Source: Herminiimonas sp. (lineage in GTDB: Bacteria > Pseudomonadota > Gammaproteobacteria > Burkholderiales > Burkholderiaceae_D). From it: a stretch of DNA of 35,038 nt. A program made the translations under genes and the position numbers. Where the stretch lies: NCBI GenBank assembly GCA_014376645.1, contig JACMRD010000010.1, forward strand, positions 1 through 35,038, written 5' to 3'. The notes beneath the pieces were generated by a model. That model did no database searches. It had not been told where the DNA came from and saw only the letters and a program-made list of their open reading frames with translations. Positions 1 through 7,786 of this stretch are shown here, one piece after another (position 1 is the first letter of the stretch; every line of letters begins with the position of its first letter).

Positions 1-1
1 A

Positions 2-160
2 CACCTCTCAGCCAAAGCACGTACTTTTGTCGACTTTCTGGTATCGGCGCTCGCGGAGGAACCGCCAGGACATGGGTCTCCATTTCGATACCGCTCAATA
101 CAAAAAACCCGCATCAGCACAGGGCTAGAGGCAGGTTTTTGGCACTTCCTTGACACTTAA
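2..160 (+). CDS. LysR-type transcriptional regulator, C-terminal end only
   Basis: Only the last 52 codons lie in the window; the gene enters from the left edge in the frame starting at base 2 and stops at TAA 158-160. The first residues read HLSAKARTFVDFLV. This matches the end of the LysR substrate-binding domain, where a [R/H]-[H]-L-S-x-K-x-R-x-F-V-D-F-L segment forms the last helix. The roughly 35 residues after it (rich in R, S and G) are not conserved in the family and look like a free tail. The target genes and effector cannot be inferred from this piece. The tRNA-Ser terminator hairpin lies inside the tail-coding part, so the two converging units overlap. The call rests on one conserved segment; a short spurious open frame is possible but unlikely given the match. 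Confidence 0.72.
   Translation, partial: HLSAKARTFVDFLVSALAEEPPGHGSPFRYRSIQKTRISTGLEAGFWHFLDT
102..140 (-). terminator. Rho-independent terminator of tRNA-Ser, possibly bidirectional
   Basis: Bases 131-140 and 103-112 pair as a 10-bp stem containing one G-U wobble, with an 18-base loop. On the minus strand the stem ends in a run of six T (102-107), about 33 bases past the tRNA CCA end. The other arm ends in five T on the plus strand, so it could also stop transcripts of the converging LysR gene, although it lies upstream of that gene's stop codon. Confidence 0.6.
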
Positions 161-172
161 AACGATGTTTCT

Positions 173-266
173 TGGCGGAGACGAAGGGAGTCGAACCCTT
201 GATACAGGTTTAAGCCCGTATGCTCCCTTAGCAGGGGAGTGCCTTCGACCACTCGGCCACGTCTCC
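173..266 (-). tRNA. tRNA-Ser (anticodon GCU)
   Basis: This is a 94-base class II tRNA with a long variable arm, as expected for serine. The acceptor stem GGAGACG (266-260) pairs with CGTCTCC, followed by a G discriminator and an encoded CCA (175-173). The anticodon arm is CTCCC-CTGCTAA-GGGAG, giving anticodon GCU at 232-230, which reads AGU/AGC codons. The T arm contains GGTTCGACTCC. It lies downstream of lysC on the same strand but has its own promoter and terminator. Confidence 0.97.
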
Positions 267-321
267 ACACGGTCAACGGAATACGTACTCCGTCGCGCCA
301 ACGAAACCGTCAACGAACCGC

Positions 322-350
322 ATGATAGCTTTTCAGGCCACGTTGGTCAA
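322..350 (-). promoter_or_regulatory. sigma70 promoter of tRNA-Ser
   Basis: On the minus strand TTGACC (350-345) is followed after exactly 17 bases by TATCAT (327-322). Transcription would start near 315, giving a leader of about 50 bases before the mature tRNA 5' end at 266, to be removed by RNase P. Confidence 0.65.
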
Positions 351-375
351 TGAAACTATGCAAGCGAAACGTCGA

Positions 376-1629
376 TTAGTCAGCATTTTCCAGGTCGAAA
401 GCCTTGTGCAAGGCACGCACTGCAAGTTCCATGTATTTTTCGTCGATCAGGACCGAAATCTTGATTTCCGAAGTCGAGATCATCAGGATATTGATGCCCT
501 CTTCCGACAGCGTGCGAAACATCGTCGAGGCGATGCCAACATGGCTGCGCATGCCGACGCCGACCACCGACACCTTCGACACCTTGGCGTCGCCGGCGAT
601 GCTGGCAGCGCCGATGTGCGCCTTGACGCTATTGGTAAGGACTTCCATCGATTTCTGATATTCGCCGCGGGGAACGGTGAACGTGAAATCGGTCTTGCCG
701 TCCACCGACTGATTCTGGATGATCATGTCGACTTCGATATTGGCCTCCGCCACGGGTCCCAATATCTGGAACGCGATGCCAGGCCGGTCCGGTACGCCCA
801 GGACCGTGATCTTGGCTTCATCGCGGTTGAATGCGATGCCGGTAATTGCAGCTTGCTCCATATTGGTATCTTCCTCAAACGAAATCAGGGTGCCGGAAAC
901 GGTTTCTTCTTCCAGCGCGATCATCGGGTCCGTCAGGGACGACAGTACCCGCGTCGGCATCTTGTAATTGCCGGCGAATTCGACCGAACGAATCTGCAGG
1001 ACCTTGGAGCCGAGCGACGCCATTTCCAGCATCTCTTCAAAGGTCACCGTGTTCAGGCGGCGTGCTTCGGACACGACCCGAGGGTCGGTCGTGTAGACAC
1101 CATCGACATCGGTGTAGATCAGGCATTCCTTGGCATTCATCGCCACCGCGATGGCAACGGCAGATGTATCGGAGCCGCCTCGGCCCAGGGTGGCGATGTT
1201 GCCGTCGCCGTCGACACCTTGAAAGCCGGTAATGATGACGATGCGGCCGGCGTCGAGGTCACGCGTGACCTTGACGTCGTCGATCGACTGGATGCGGGCC
1301 TTGGTAAAGGCAGAGTCGGTGCGGATTGCGACCTGCCAGCCGGCATACGACACGGCCTCCTTGCCGAGGGCGTGCAGGGCCATGGCCAGCAAGGCGACTG
1401 ATACCTGCTCGCCGGTCGAGGCCAGCATGTCGAGCTCGCGCGGGTCGGGTTGCGGCATGATCTCGCGCGCCATGCCGATCAGGCGATTGGTCTCGCCCGA
1501 CATGGCCGAGGGCACCACGATGATCTGGTAGCCGGCGTCGTGCCATTTTGCGACGCGGCGCGCGACATTCTTGATGCGATCGGTCGAACCCATCGAGGTC
1601 CCACCGTACTTGTGAACGACTAATGCCAT
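376..1629 (-). CDS. lysC: Aspartate kinase (aspartokinase), LysC type
   Basis: This enzyme phosphorylates L-aspartate with ATP. It is the first step of the aspartate pathway to lysine, diaminopimelate, threonine and methionine, and it acts in the cytoplasm. The 417-residue protein starts MALVVHKYGGTSMGS; KYGGTS (7-12) is the kinase signature. TLGRGGSDTSA and TDVDGVYTTDP further on form the rest of the amino acid kinase fold. The C-terminal third (from about residue 265) holds two ACT domains, the usual sites of feedback inhibition by lysine or threonine. The frame stays open upstream of the chosen start, but that part matches no aspartokinase. It lies 134 bases downstream of tilS and has its own candidate promoter. 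The leader would be only about 42 bases, too short for a lysine riboswitch. Met257 is preceded by a strong Shine-Dalgarno sequence (see the separate entry). Confidence 0.97.
   Translation of the reverse strand: MALVVHKYGGTSMGSTDRIKNVARRVAKWHDAGYQIIVVPSAMSGETNRLIGMAREIMPQPDPRELDMLASTGEQVSVALLAMALHALGKEAVSYAGWQVAIRTDSAFTKARIQSIDDVKVTRDLDAGRIVIITGFQGVDGDGNIATLGRGGSDTSAVAIAVAMNAKECLIYTDVDGVYTTDPRVVSEARRLNTVTFEEMLEMASLGSKVLQIRSVEFAGNYKMPTRVLSSLTDPMIALEEETVSGTLISFEEDTNMEQAAITGIAFNRDEAKITVLGVPDRPGIAFQILGPVAEANIEVDMIIQNQSVDGKTDFTFTVPRGEYQKSMEVLTNSVKAHIGAASIAGDAKVSKVSVVGVGMRSHVGIASTMFRTLSEEGINILMISTSEIKISVLIDEKYMELAVRALHKAFDLENAD
859..876 (-). promoter_or_regulatory. Internal ribosome binding site and ATG in lysC (possible beta subunit start)
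   Basis: On the minus strand GAGGAA (876-871) stands nine bases before an in-frame ATG (861-859, Met257 of LysC). Translation from here would give a 161-residue product (376-861) made of the two ACT domains. In Corynebacterium glutamicum and Bacillus subtilis the regulatory beta subunit of aspartokinase is made from such an internal start at the equivalent place, giving an alpha2-beta2 enzyme. The site is visible; its use here is inferred. Confidence 0.5.
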
Positions 1630-1671
1630 GGAAGCTACCGATTCGTGATTGAAAAGCGGAACAGAAGACAA

Positions 1672-1706
1672 CCCGCGACTGTACAGCGCGGGCTGCAAAT
1701 TGACAA
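1672..1706 (-). promoter_or_regulatory. lysC promoter with an inverted repeat over the -10 box
   Basis: On the minus strand TTGTCA (1706-1701) and TACAGT (1683-1678) are 17 bases apart, a fair sigma70 pair, with a start point near 1671. The -10 box lies in the loop of an inverted repeat: CCCGCG (1672-1677) and CGCGGG (1687-1692) flank nine bases that contain the palindrome TGTACA. This could be an operator. It is not a terminator, because no T run follows. Confidence 0.45.
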
Positions 1707-1763
1707 GTCCAGCGCTGCGCGGCGAGTCTGGATTTGCTGCCAGAAGCCGACTCCAGTCCACGA

Positions 1764-3167
1764 TTACAAAGAATCGGGCTCCCAGCGCAGTGAGATCGTA
1801 TCCCCTTCCGCCGTACTGAAGTGATGACAGTCCATGCCAAGCCCGGCGGCATAGATCAGTTGTTTTCCCAGCGTAACGAGCGGTAGCCGGAACCGCTCCC
1901 AGGCCGGCACGTCGGCATCCTGGTAATGGTATTTCAGGCTGCGCGTCGAACGATTCGGCGCCAGCTTCAGGCGCCAGCCGCCGCTGCGCCAGCGCAGGGT
2001 AAGGGACTGCGCACGTAACCAGGCCGCGTCCACCCCCTGCCCCGCTGCCGCAGGACGGAAGCAGAGCGTGCCGCCAAAATCGGCAAAGCGGATCTGCGGC
2101 TCGCCCTGCCAGACAAAAGCTTGTGGCTCGTTCTCCGGCACGGCGATCCGCGGTGTCATCACGATGCGATTGCGGTGGCGGTGAATGTCGCAATCGGCGT
2201 GTCCGACCAGCACCTGCGCATCCGCTTTTGCACCCAGCAGTTGGCTGCGCATTTCATGCAGCCACGCCGTCGAGGGCATCCGCATCCCGCGCACGCCGAA
2301 CCAGTATCGCAGCAAATTGTCGCTGCGATCTGCGCTGAGACCACGCAACCGATCGATGTCGATGGCATCATCATCGGAGCACAGCTTCAGATCCTGCGCC
2401 GCCAGTTCCACCAGCAACCGTTGTGCTGACTGGGCATGTCTCGCCGTGCGGGCGAACCGCTGCGCAAACCCGGGAAACTCGGCTGCCAGCGCCGGCATGA
2501 CGCGGTGGCGCAAGGCGTTGCGGGCGTAGCGCGGGTCCTGATTCGAATCATCATCGACATGGGTGATCGAACGCACTTGCGCGATCTCCTCGAGTGCCGC
2601 TCGCGCCAGCGCCAGGAGCGGTCGTCCCATCAGCAGCTGGGCGTCACCCAGCAGCGCGGGCGCGTGGTTGGCCTGGTCCATGCCCGATAGCCCGGCAACG
2701 CCCGAGCCGCGCAGCAGTTGCAAAAGCACGGTTTCGGCCTGGTCGTCCTGATGATGCGCAGTCAGCAGCAACGGCACGCGATGCTGCCGGCACAGCGCCC
2801 CGAGCGCAGCGTAACGTGCGCTGCGGGCCGCGCTTTCGATGCCATCTTCACCTGCGCCCGTGACGGCAACGCGGCGAACATCGAAAACGATGTCCAACTC
2901 TCCGGTTCGTTGCGCGCAATGATCCAGCCAGGCGTCGGCCTGCGCCGACAGACCGTGATGGATGTGGAAGGCGACGAGCACGATGCCGTGCCGGGCCGCA
3001 TAGTCATGCGCCAGGTGCAGCAGTACCGACGAGTCGAGCCCGCCACTGTAGGCAATGGCCATCGTGCGCGGCACTGCATGCACGTCAGGCGCGCGGGGTG
3101 CCGAATCAAAAACGCGCGCTGCGATTGCTCCCAGCGCGCGTTCGAAGTCGTCGGTCGACGACTGCAT
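1764..3167 (-). CDS. tilS: tRNA(Ile)-lysidine synthetase
   Basis: TilS attaches lysine to C34 of the minor tRNA-Ile(CAU) using ATP, so that it reads AUA codons and is charged with isoleucine; it is normally essential. The PP-loop signature SGGLDSS lies near residues 41-47, with the family's HHGLS and AHHQDDQAETVLL motifs further on. The roughly 467-residue length and a divergent C-terminal domain with an AGLG segment fit the long proteobacterial form. The ATG at 3167 was chosen. An in-frame TTG at 3182, five codons upstream, has a GGA seven bases before it and is also possible. Neither start has a strong Shine-Dalgarno sequence. The gene begins right after accA (stop 3186-3188), so the two are probably cotranscribed and translationally coupled. 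Confidence 0.95.
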   Translation of the reverse strand: MQSSTDDFERALGAIAARVFDSAPRAPDVHAVPRTMAIAYSGGLDSSVLLHLAHDYAARHGIVLVAFHIHHGLSAQADAWLDHCAQRTGELDIVFDVRRVAVTGAGEDGIESAARSARYAALGALCRQHRVPLLLTAHHQDDQAETVLLQLLRGSGVAGLSGMDQANHAPALLGDAQLLMGRPLLALARAALEEIAQVRSITHVDDDSNQDPRYARNALRHRVMPALAAEFPGFAQRFARTARHAQSAQRLLVELAAQDLKLCSDDDAIDIDRLRGLSADRSDNLLRYWFGVRGMRMPSTAWLHEMRSQLLGAKADAQVLVGHADCDIHRHRNRIVMTPRIAVPENEPQAFVWQGEPQIRFADFGGTLCFRPAAAGQGVDAAWLRAQSLTLRWRSGGWRLKLAPNRSTRSLKYHYQDADVPAWERFRLPLVTLGKQLIYAAGLGMDCHHFSTAEGDTISLRWEPDSL

Positions 3168-3185
3168 GCTTTCAGTGGACAAGGT

Positions 3186-4169
3186 TCATTCCGGCGTCGT
3201 GATTTCCTTGAACTTGCCAAAGCCCATGAGCTTTTCATGGCGCGCCGCCAGCAGATCCTTGGTCTTGACGCCGACGAACTGGCGCAGGGTATCGGCCAGT
3301 GCGCGCTTCAACATCGCGGCCATCTGTTTCGGATCGCGATGCGCGCCGCCAAGTGGCTCGGTCACGATCTTGTCGATCAGGCCCATGGCCTTGAGGCGAT
3401 GGGCAGTCAGCCCGAGCGCTTCGGCGGCGTCGGAAGCGCGCTCAGAGGTCTTCCAGAGGATCGAGGCGCAGCCCTCCGGTGAGATCACGGAGTAGGTGGC
3501 GTATTGCAGCATCAGCACCGCATCACCGACAGCAATCGCCAGGGCACCGCCGGAGCCGCCTTCGCCAATGATGGTGGCGATCAGCGGCACCTTCAGCTCG
3601 GCCATCACGTACAGGTTGTGACCGATCGCCTCCGACTGGCCCCGTTCTTCGGCGTCGATCCCGGGGAAGGCGCCAGGCGTATCGACGAAGGTGAATACCG
3701 GGAGGTTGAATTTTTCGGCCAACTTCATAAGGCGCATCGCCTTGCGGTAGCCTTCCGGCTTGGGCATCCCGAAATTGCGCAGGCCGCGTTCCTTGGTGTC
3801 GCGCCCCTTCTGGTGGCCCAGCACCATGCAGGCCTGGCCATTGAAGCGCGCCAGCCCCCCGACGATCGACAGATCATCGGCGTAGCTGCGGTCACCGTGC
3901 AGTTCGTGAAAGTCGGTAAAGATTTCGCCGATGTAGTCCAGCGTGTACGGACGTTGTGGGTGACGCGCGATCTGCGACACCTGCCACGGCGTGAGCTTGG
4001 CATAGATGTCCTTGGTCAGTTGCTGGCTCTTCTTGGAGAGCCGGTCGATTTCCTCCGAGATGTCGACTGCCGAGTCGTCCTGAACGAACCGCAGTTCGTC
4101 GATCTTGGATTCGAGTTCGGCGATCGGTTGTTCGAAACCGAGAAAACTTGTCTTGGAAATCGTGCTCAT
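3186..4169 (-). CDS. accA: Acetyl-CoA carboxylase, carboxyltransferase subunit alpha
   Basis: AccA and AccD form the carboxyltransferase half of acetyl-CoA carboxylase, which moves CO2 from biotin on AccB to acetyl-CoA to give malonyl-CoA, the first committed step of fatty acid synthesis. The 327 residues are close to the family's usual 320. The N-terminus ([18 protein letters not shown]) is the typical helical lead. The crotonase-like core carries [19 protein letters not shown] and [11 protein letters not shown], the last forming the oxyanion and CoA-binding region. The start ATG at 4169 has a good AGGAG six bases upstream. No accD is in the window, as is usual. It lies 78 bases after the glycosylase gene and immediately before tilS. 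Confidence 0.97.
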   Translation of the reverse strand: MSTISKTSFLGFEQPIAELESKIDELRFVQDDSAVDISEEIDRLSKKSQQLTKDIYAKLTPWQVSQIARHPQRPYTLDYIGEIFTDFHELHGDRSYADDLSIVGGLARFNGQACMVLGHQKGRDTKERGLRNFGMPKPEGYRKAMRLMKLAEKFNLPVFTFVDTPGAFPGIDAEERGQSEAIGHNLYVMAELKVPLIATIIGEGGSGGALAIAVGDAVLMLQYATYSVISPEGCASILWKTSERASDAAEALGLTAHRLKAMGLIDKIVTEPLGGAHRDPKQMAAMLKRALADTLRQFVGVKTKDLLAARHEKLMGFGKFKEITTPE

Positions 4170-4247
4170 CTTGCTCCTTGTGCTTCATGCACCCCTGCAG
4201 CCATGCTGACGGCGTGCCCCAGAGGTGTGTAAATTGTCCAGCGCGCT

Positions 4248-4916
4248 TCAGTATTCTACCGGCACGGGTTCCAGGCTACGCCACAGATACCAAGTGGCGA
4301 CAGTGCGGAACGGCTCCCAATTGGCGGCGACTTCCCGCGCATCGCTGCGGGAAACCGGCTCGCCGGAAAAATAGTTGACGCTGATGCCCTTGAGCAGTCC
4401 GACATCGTCGAGTGGCAAGATGTTCGGCCGCAACAGGTTAAAGATCAAGAACATTTCAGCCGTCCAGCGGCCGATCCCGCGAATCTGCACCAGCTCGGTA
4501 ATCACGTCCTCGTCGTCCATCGTGATCCATTTGTCGGCATGCGCGCGGCGCGCCTTGAAGTGCTCGGCCAGATCGAGGATGTACTCTGCCTTGCGCTTGG
4601 ACAGGCCGCAGCTGGCCAGCGTATCACCCGCCTTGAGTACCTGCGCGGGGGTGCACTTGGGACAGATCAGCAACAACTTCTGCCATACGGCCTCGGCGGA
4701 ATGCACCGAAATTTGCTGGCCGACGATCGAACGCGCCAGGGTGGTAAAGGGTTCACTCCGCCCAACCAGTTGCAGGTCGCCGAACTGCGGTATCAGCTTG
4801 CGCAGGATGCGGTCGCGCCGCATCAGCTCGATCTTGGCATCATCCCAATAGGACGGCACACTCAGCCGTGGCAGTGCCGTGGCGACGTTGGCCGTGCCAA
4901 TCACGCTTTTCGCCAT
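4248..4916 (-). CDS. DNA-3-methyladenine glycosylase, AlkA/HhH-GPD family
   Basis: This base-excision repair enzyme removes alkylated purines such as 3-methyladenine from DNA. The 222-residue protein has the helix-hairpin-helix motif [18 protein letters not shown] (142-159). It is followed by PLDDVG (168-173), whose Asp (probably D171) corresponds to the catalytic Asp of AlkA. GQQIS (66-70) is the conserved helix of the family. It lacks the N-terminal TBP-like domain of E. coli AlkA, so it is the short bacterial form. There is no four-cysteine iron-sulfur cluster at the C-terminus, which argues against MutY or Nth. Its first 16 bases overlap the end of cysS in another frame, which suggests translational coupling. 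Substrate range cannot be told from sequence. Confidence 0.92.
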   Translation of the reverse strand: MAKSVIGTANVATALPRLSVPSYWDDAKIELMRRDRILRKLIPQFGDLQLVGRSEPFTTLARSIVGQQISVHSAEAVWQKLLLICPKCTPAQVLKAGDTLASCGLSKRKAEYILDLAEHFKARRAHADKWITMDDEDVITELVQIRGIGRWTAEMFLIFNLLRPNILPLDDVGLLKGISVNYFSGEPVSRSDAREVAANWEPFRTVATWYLWRSLEPVPVEY

Positions 4917-6304
4917 TCGGTAGCGCCTCCTGGTTTGTCTTCGAGGACGATTCCCCTAGCGAGCAACTCGGCCCGGATGCGATCGGCTTCGACGAAATTA
5001 CGGCCCAGCTTGGCCGCTGCGCGAGCCGCGATCTGCGCTTCCGCAATCGCAGCCAGGTTTTCACCGGCAGCCTCGCCGACACCGCCCGGGCCACCTTGAA
5101 GAAACGTCTGCGGGTCACGCCCGAGCAGACCGATGATGGCGCCCAGGCGCACCAACTGGCGCGCCATCGCCGCCAACTTGCCGCGGTTGATCTCCGCCGC
5201 CAGGTCGAACAGGACAGCCACCGCGAGCGGGGTATTGAAATCGTCGTTCATGGCATCGGCGAAGCGCTGGGCATGCGGCTGGTCCCAATCCAGCGGCGCG
5301 TCATCCGGCGGCACGGCCTTGAGAGCGGTGTAGAGCCGGGTCAGCGCCTGGCGCGCATCGTCGAGATGGACATCCGAATAGTTCAGCGGGCTGCGGTAAT
5401 GCGAGCGCACGATGAAAAAGCGCAGCACCTCGGCATCGTAGATCTTGAGCACATCGCGGATCGTGAAGAAATTGCCCAGGGATTTGGACATTTTTTCATT
5501 GTCGACCTGCAGGAAGCCGTTGTGAATCCAATAATTGACGAAGGGATGGCCGAATGCGCCTTCCGATTGCGCGATTTCATTCTCATGATGCGGAAACTGC
5601 AGGTCGGCGCCGCCGCCGTGAATGTCGAAGCGCTCGCCGAGCATGGCGCACGCCATGGCCGAGCATTCGATGTGCCAGCCCGGCCGGCCGCTGCCCCATT
5701 TCGACGCCCATTTCGCCGCCTCCGGCTCGTTTCCCTTGGACGCTTTCCACAGCACGAAGTCGAGCGGATCGCGCTTGCCGGCATTGACTTCCACCCGCTC
5801 GCCGGCGCGAAGATCGTCAAGCGATTTGCCGGACAACTTGCCGTAGCCTGGAAAATTTCGCACCGCATAATTCACGTCACCATCGGTGGACTGATAAGCC
5901 AGCCCTTTCTTTTCCAGGAGGTCGATCAGCCCGAGCATTTGCGGCACGAACTCCGTTGCGCGCGGCTCGTGGGTCGGCGGCAGGATGCCGAGCGCGCTCG
6001 TGTCTTCGTTCATGTACCGGGTGAAACGGCTGGTCAGCTCGCCGATCGTTTCCTTGTTCTCGACCGCACGCCGGATGATCTTGTCTTCGATGTCGGTGAT
6101 GTTGCGCACGTACGTGACCGTGTAGCCACTGGTCATCAACCAGCGATAGACCACGTCGAATGCCATCAGCATGCGCGCATGGCCAACATGGCAGTAGTCA
6201 TAAATGGTCATGCCGCAGACGTACAGGCGCACTTGACCCGGCTGGAGCGGCGTAAAAAGCTGTTTCTCACGCGCCAGCGTGTTGTAGATTTTCAGGGAAT
6301 TCAT
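4901..6304 (-). CDS. cysS: Cysteinyl-tRNA synthetase
   Basis: CysS is a class I aminoacyl-tRNA synthetase that charges tRNA-Cys. The 467-residue protein shows the HIGH-type motif HVGH (39-42) and KMSKS (271-275). The zinc ligands are C30, C214, H239 and E243, in the same order and spacing as in E. coli Cys[13 protein letters not shown] and GWHIECSAM are highly conserved segments. The C-terminal part (about 370-467) is the DALR-type anticodon helical bundle. The start ATG at 6304 is the only one giving the family N-terminus ([10 protein letters not shown]). The end overlaps the following glycosylase gene by 16 bases. Upstream is a 328-base gap shared with the divergent ppiA. Confidence 0.98.
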   Translation of the reverse strand: MNSLKIYNTLAREKQLFTPLQPGQVRLYVCGMTIYDYCHVGHARMLMAFDVVYRWLMTSGYTVTYVRNITDIEDKIIRRAVENKETIGELTSRFTRYMNEDTSALGILPPTHEPRATEFVPQMLGLIDLLEKKGLAYQSTDGDVNYAVRNFPGYGKLSGKSLDDLRAGERVEVNAGKRDPLDFVLWKASKGNEPEAAKWASKWGSGRPGWHIECSAMACAMLGERFDIHGGGADLQFPHHENEIAQSEGAFGHPFVNYWIHNGFLQVDNEKMSKSLGNFFTIRDVLKIYDAEVLRFFIVRSHYRSPLNYSDVHLDDARQALTRLYTALKAVPPDDAPLDWDQPHAQRFADAMNDDFNTPLAVAVLFDLAAEINRGKLAAMARQLVRLGAIIGLLGRDPQTFLQGGPGGVGEAAGENLAAIAEAQIAARAAAKLGRNFVEADRIRAELLARGIVLEDKPGGATEWRKA

Positions 6305-6632
6305 GAATTGTTTTTATGGGTAAAAGCCGAGCGGTCATTCCTATGCGAGCGCTTGCGCATGCAGGTTGCTCCCCGGAGCCGACCGTGCATCTTGCCGGCA
6401 AGTCAGTCGCAGCCCTGGCACAATCATAGTTTGATAAAATGCCGCGTCGGCAGGCAGTATAGCACCGAAAAAATCGGGAAATGCTCGCACACGATCGGTA
6501 AGAAATGCAAGCAATCGACCCCGTGCGAGGTACGTCGCTCGGCTGAAACGGCAACGTCAAAGTCAGTGCCGGTCGCCTTGATCGAATCGTCTTGCCGGCG
6601 CCCCCTCACGCATCATCACTTCGGAATTCGCC
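6305..6632. other. Divergent intergenic region between cysS and ppiA (328 bases)
   Basis: No convincing gene is seen here on either strand. It must hold the promoters of both flanking units. Possible -10 boxes are TATACT on the minus strand (6461-6456, for cysS) and TAAAAT on the plus strand (6435-6440, for ppiA). Neither has a good -35 box at 16-18 bases, so these are weak calls. A small hairpin, ATGCG-N8-CGCAT, lies about 35-55 bases upstream of the cysS start. ppiA has only a weak GGA ribosome binding site. Confidence 0.4.
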
Positions 6633-7241
6633 ATGTCCTTTTTACTCGCTTCACGTCGCCGCATCGGTTCTGCCCTGGTCGCATCGGCTTGCGCGCTGGT
6701 GTTCCTGCCGTTATCGCCAATCACGATGGCGGCCGGACCCGCTTCCGCCCCACACGTTGCACTGAAGACCAGCGCCGGCGAAATCATTCTCGAACTCAAT
6801 CCGACACTCGCGCCAAAGACCGTCGACAATTTTTTGCAATACATCAAGAGCGGTCAATACGATGGCACGGTCTTCCATCGTGTGATCGACGGCTTCATGA
6901 TCCAGGGTGGTGGCATGGACAAGGACCTGCGCGAGAAGCCTACCCGCCCGCCAATCCGCAATGAAGCCAGCAACGGCCTGAAGAATGAGGCCTACACCGT
7001 GGCAATGGCCCGCACAGGCGACCCTGACTCCGCGACCGCACAGTTCTTCATCAATGTGGGCGACAATGCGGCACTCGACTATCCGAAGCCGGACGGCGCC
7101 GGCTACGCCGTCTTCGGCAAAGTCGTCAAGGGTAAAGAAGTCGTCGACCAAATCAGGAAGGCCGCCACCGGCTCCAAGGGTCCCTACCAGGACGTTCCGC
7201 TCAAACCGATCACCATCACCACCGCGCGACTGCTGCCCTGA
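6633..7241 (+). CDS. ppiA: Periplasmic peptidyl-prolyl cis-trans isomerase, cyclophilin type
   Basis: This cyclophilin speeds cis-trans isomerisation of prolyl bonds, probably during folding of exported proteins. The 202-residue protein begins with a signal peptide: basic MSFLLASRRRIGS, then a hydrophobic stretch to about residue 30, with cleavage likely near AAGPASA (33-39). The mature part is a compact bacterial cyclophilin: [23 protein letters not shown] (active-site Arg in FHR), ARTGDPDSATAQFFIN and YAVFGKVVKG. It is the first of two adjacent cyclophilin genes; the second has no signal peptide. The 50-base gap to ppiB holds only a weak GGTT/AACC hairpin followed by five T. The three plus-strand genes probably form one unit. 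Confidence 0.95.
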   Translation: MSFLLASRRRIGSALVASACALVFLPLSPITMAAGPASAPHVALKTSAGEIILELNPTLAPKTVDNFLQYIKSGQYDGTVFHRVIDGFMIQGGGMDKDLREKPTRPPIRNEASNGLKNEAYTVAMARTGDPDSATAQFFINVGDNAALDYPKPDGAGYAVFGKVVKGKEVVDQIRKAATGSKGPYQDVPLKPITITTARLLP

Positions 7242-7291
7242 TCGTGCGGTTGACCAACCCATTTTTCAACTGACCCCAATAGAGGATTCTC

Positions 7292-7780
7292 ATGCCTGTA
7301 CTGCTCACCACTAACCACGGCACCATCAAGCTTGAACTCGACGCTGAAAAAGCGCCGAAGACAGTCGAAAACTTCCTCAACTACGTACGCGCCGGTCATT
7401 ACGACGGTACCATCTTTCATCGTGTCATCGATGGCTTCATGGTCCAGGGCGGCGGCTTCGAACCAGGCATGAAACAGAAGCCAACCGGCGCCACGGTCGA
7501 AAACGAAGCGAAGAACGGCCTGAAAAATACCGCCTACACGGTCGCCATGGCCCGCACGTCGGACCCGCATTCGGCGTCGGCCCAGTTCTTCATCAACATC
7601 AAGGACAATTCCTTCCTCGACTATCCAGGCCAGGATGGCTTCGGCTACTGCGTGTTCGGCAAGGTTGTCGAAGGCGCCGATGTGGTCGACAAGATCAAGG
7701 CCGTCAAGACGACGCGCACAGGCATGTTCGCCGACGTACCGGTCGAAAATGTCGTGATCGAAAAAGCCGAGCTGGTCTAG
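7292..7780 (+). CDS. ppiB: Cytoplasmic peptidyl-prolyl cis-trans isomerase, cyclophilin type
   Basis: This is a 162-residue cyclophilin without a signal peptide, so it is cytoplasmic. It has the same core as its neighbour: [51 protein letters not shown] and [11 protein letters not shown] clear AGAGGA lies six bases before the ATG. It probably arose with ppiA from an old tandem duplication, after which the two copies were sorted into different compartments. lpxH starts six bases after its stop, so the two are very likely cotranscribed. Confidence 0.96.
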   Translation: MPVLLTTNHGTIKLELDAEKAPKTVENFLNYVRAGHYDGTIFHRVIDGFMVQGGGFEPGMKQKPTGATVENEAKNGLKNTAYTVAMARTSDPHSASAQFFINIKDNSFLDYPGQDGFGYCVFGKVVEGADVVDKIKAVKTTRTGMFADVPVENVVIEKAELV

Positions 7781-7786
7781 ACCGGC

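Noticed and set aside
173-266. tRNA-Ser as an integration site for a mobile element
   Set aside because: No integrase gene or second copy of the tRNA 3' end was seen within the window.
125-353. Small open frames across tRNA-Ser on both strands
   Set aside because: They are translations of the tRNA sequence itself and have no independent support.
1630-2193. N-terminal extension of the lysC frame by 188 codons
   Set aside because: The extension covers the promoter region and the end of tilS in another frame, and matches no aspartokinase. The ATG at 1629 gives the correct family start.
4868-6964. Long plus-strand open frame (about 700 codons) opposite cysS
   Set aside because: It is antisense to a clear synthetase gene and runs into ppiA in another frame. 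Long antisense frames are common in G+C-rich genes, and the translation is His/Arg-rich with no recognisable domain.
7248-7266. GGTT/AACC hairpin plus five T between ppiA and ppiB as a terminator
   Set aside because: The stem is only four bases long; at best it is a weak attenuator.
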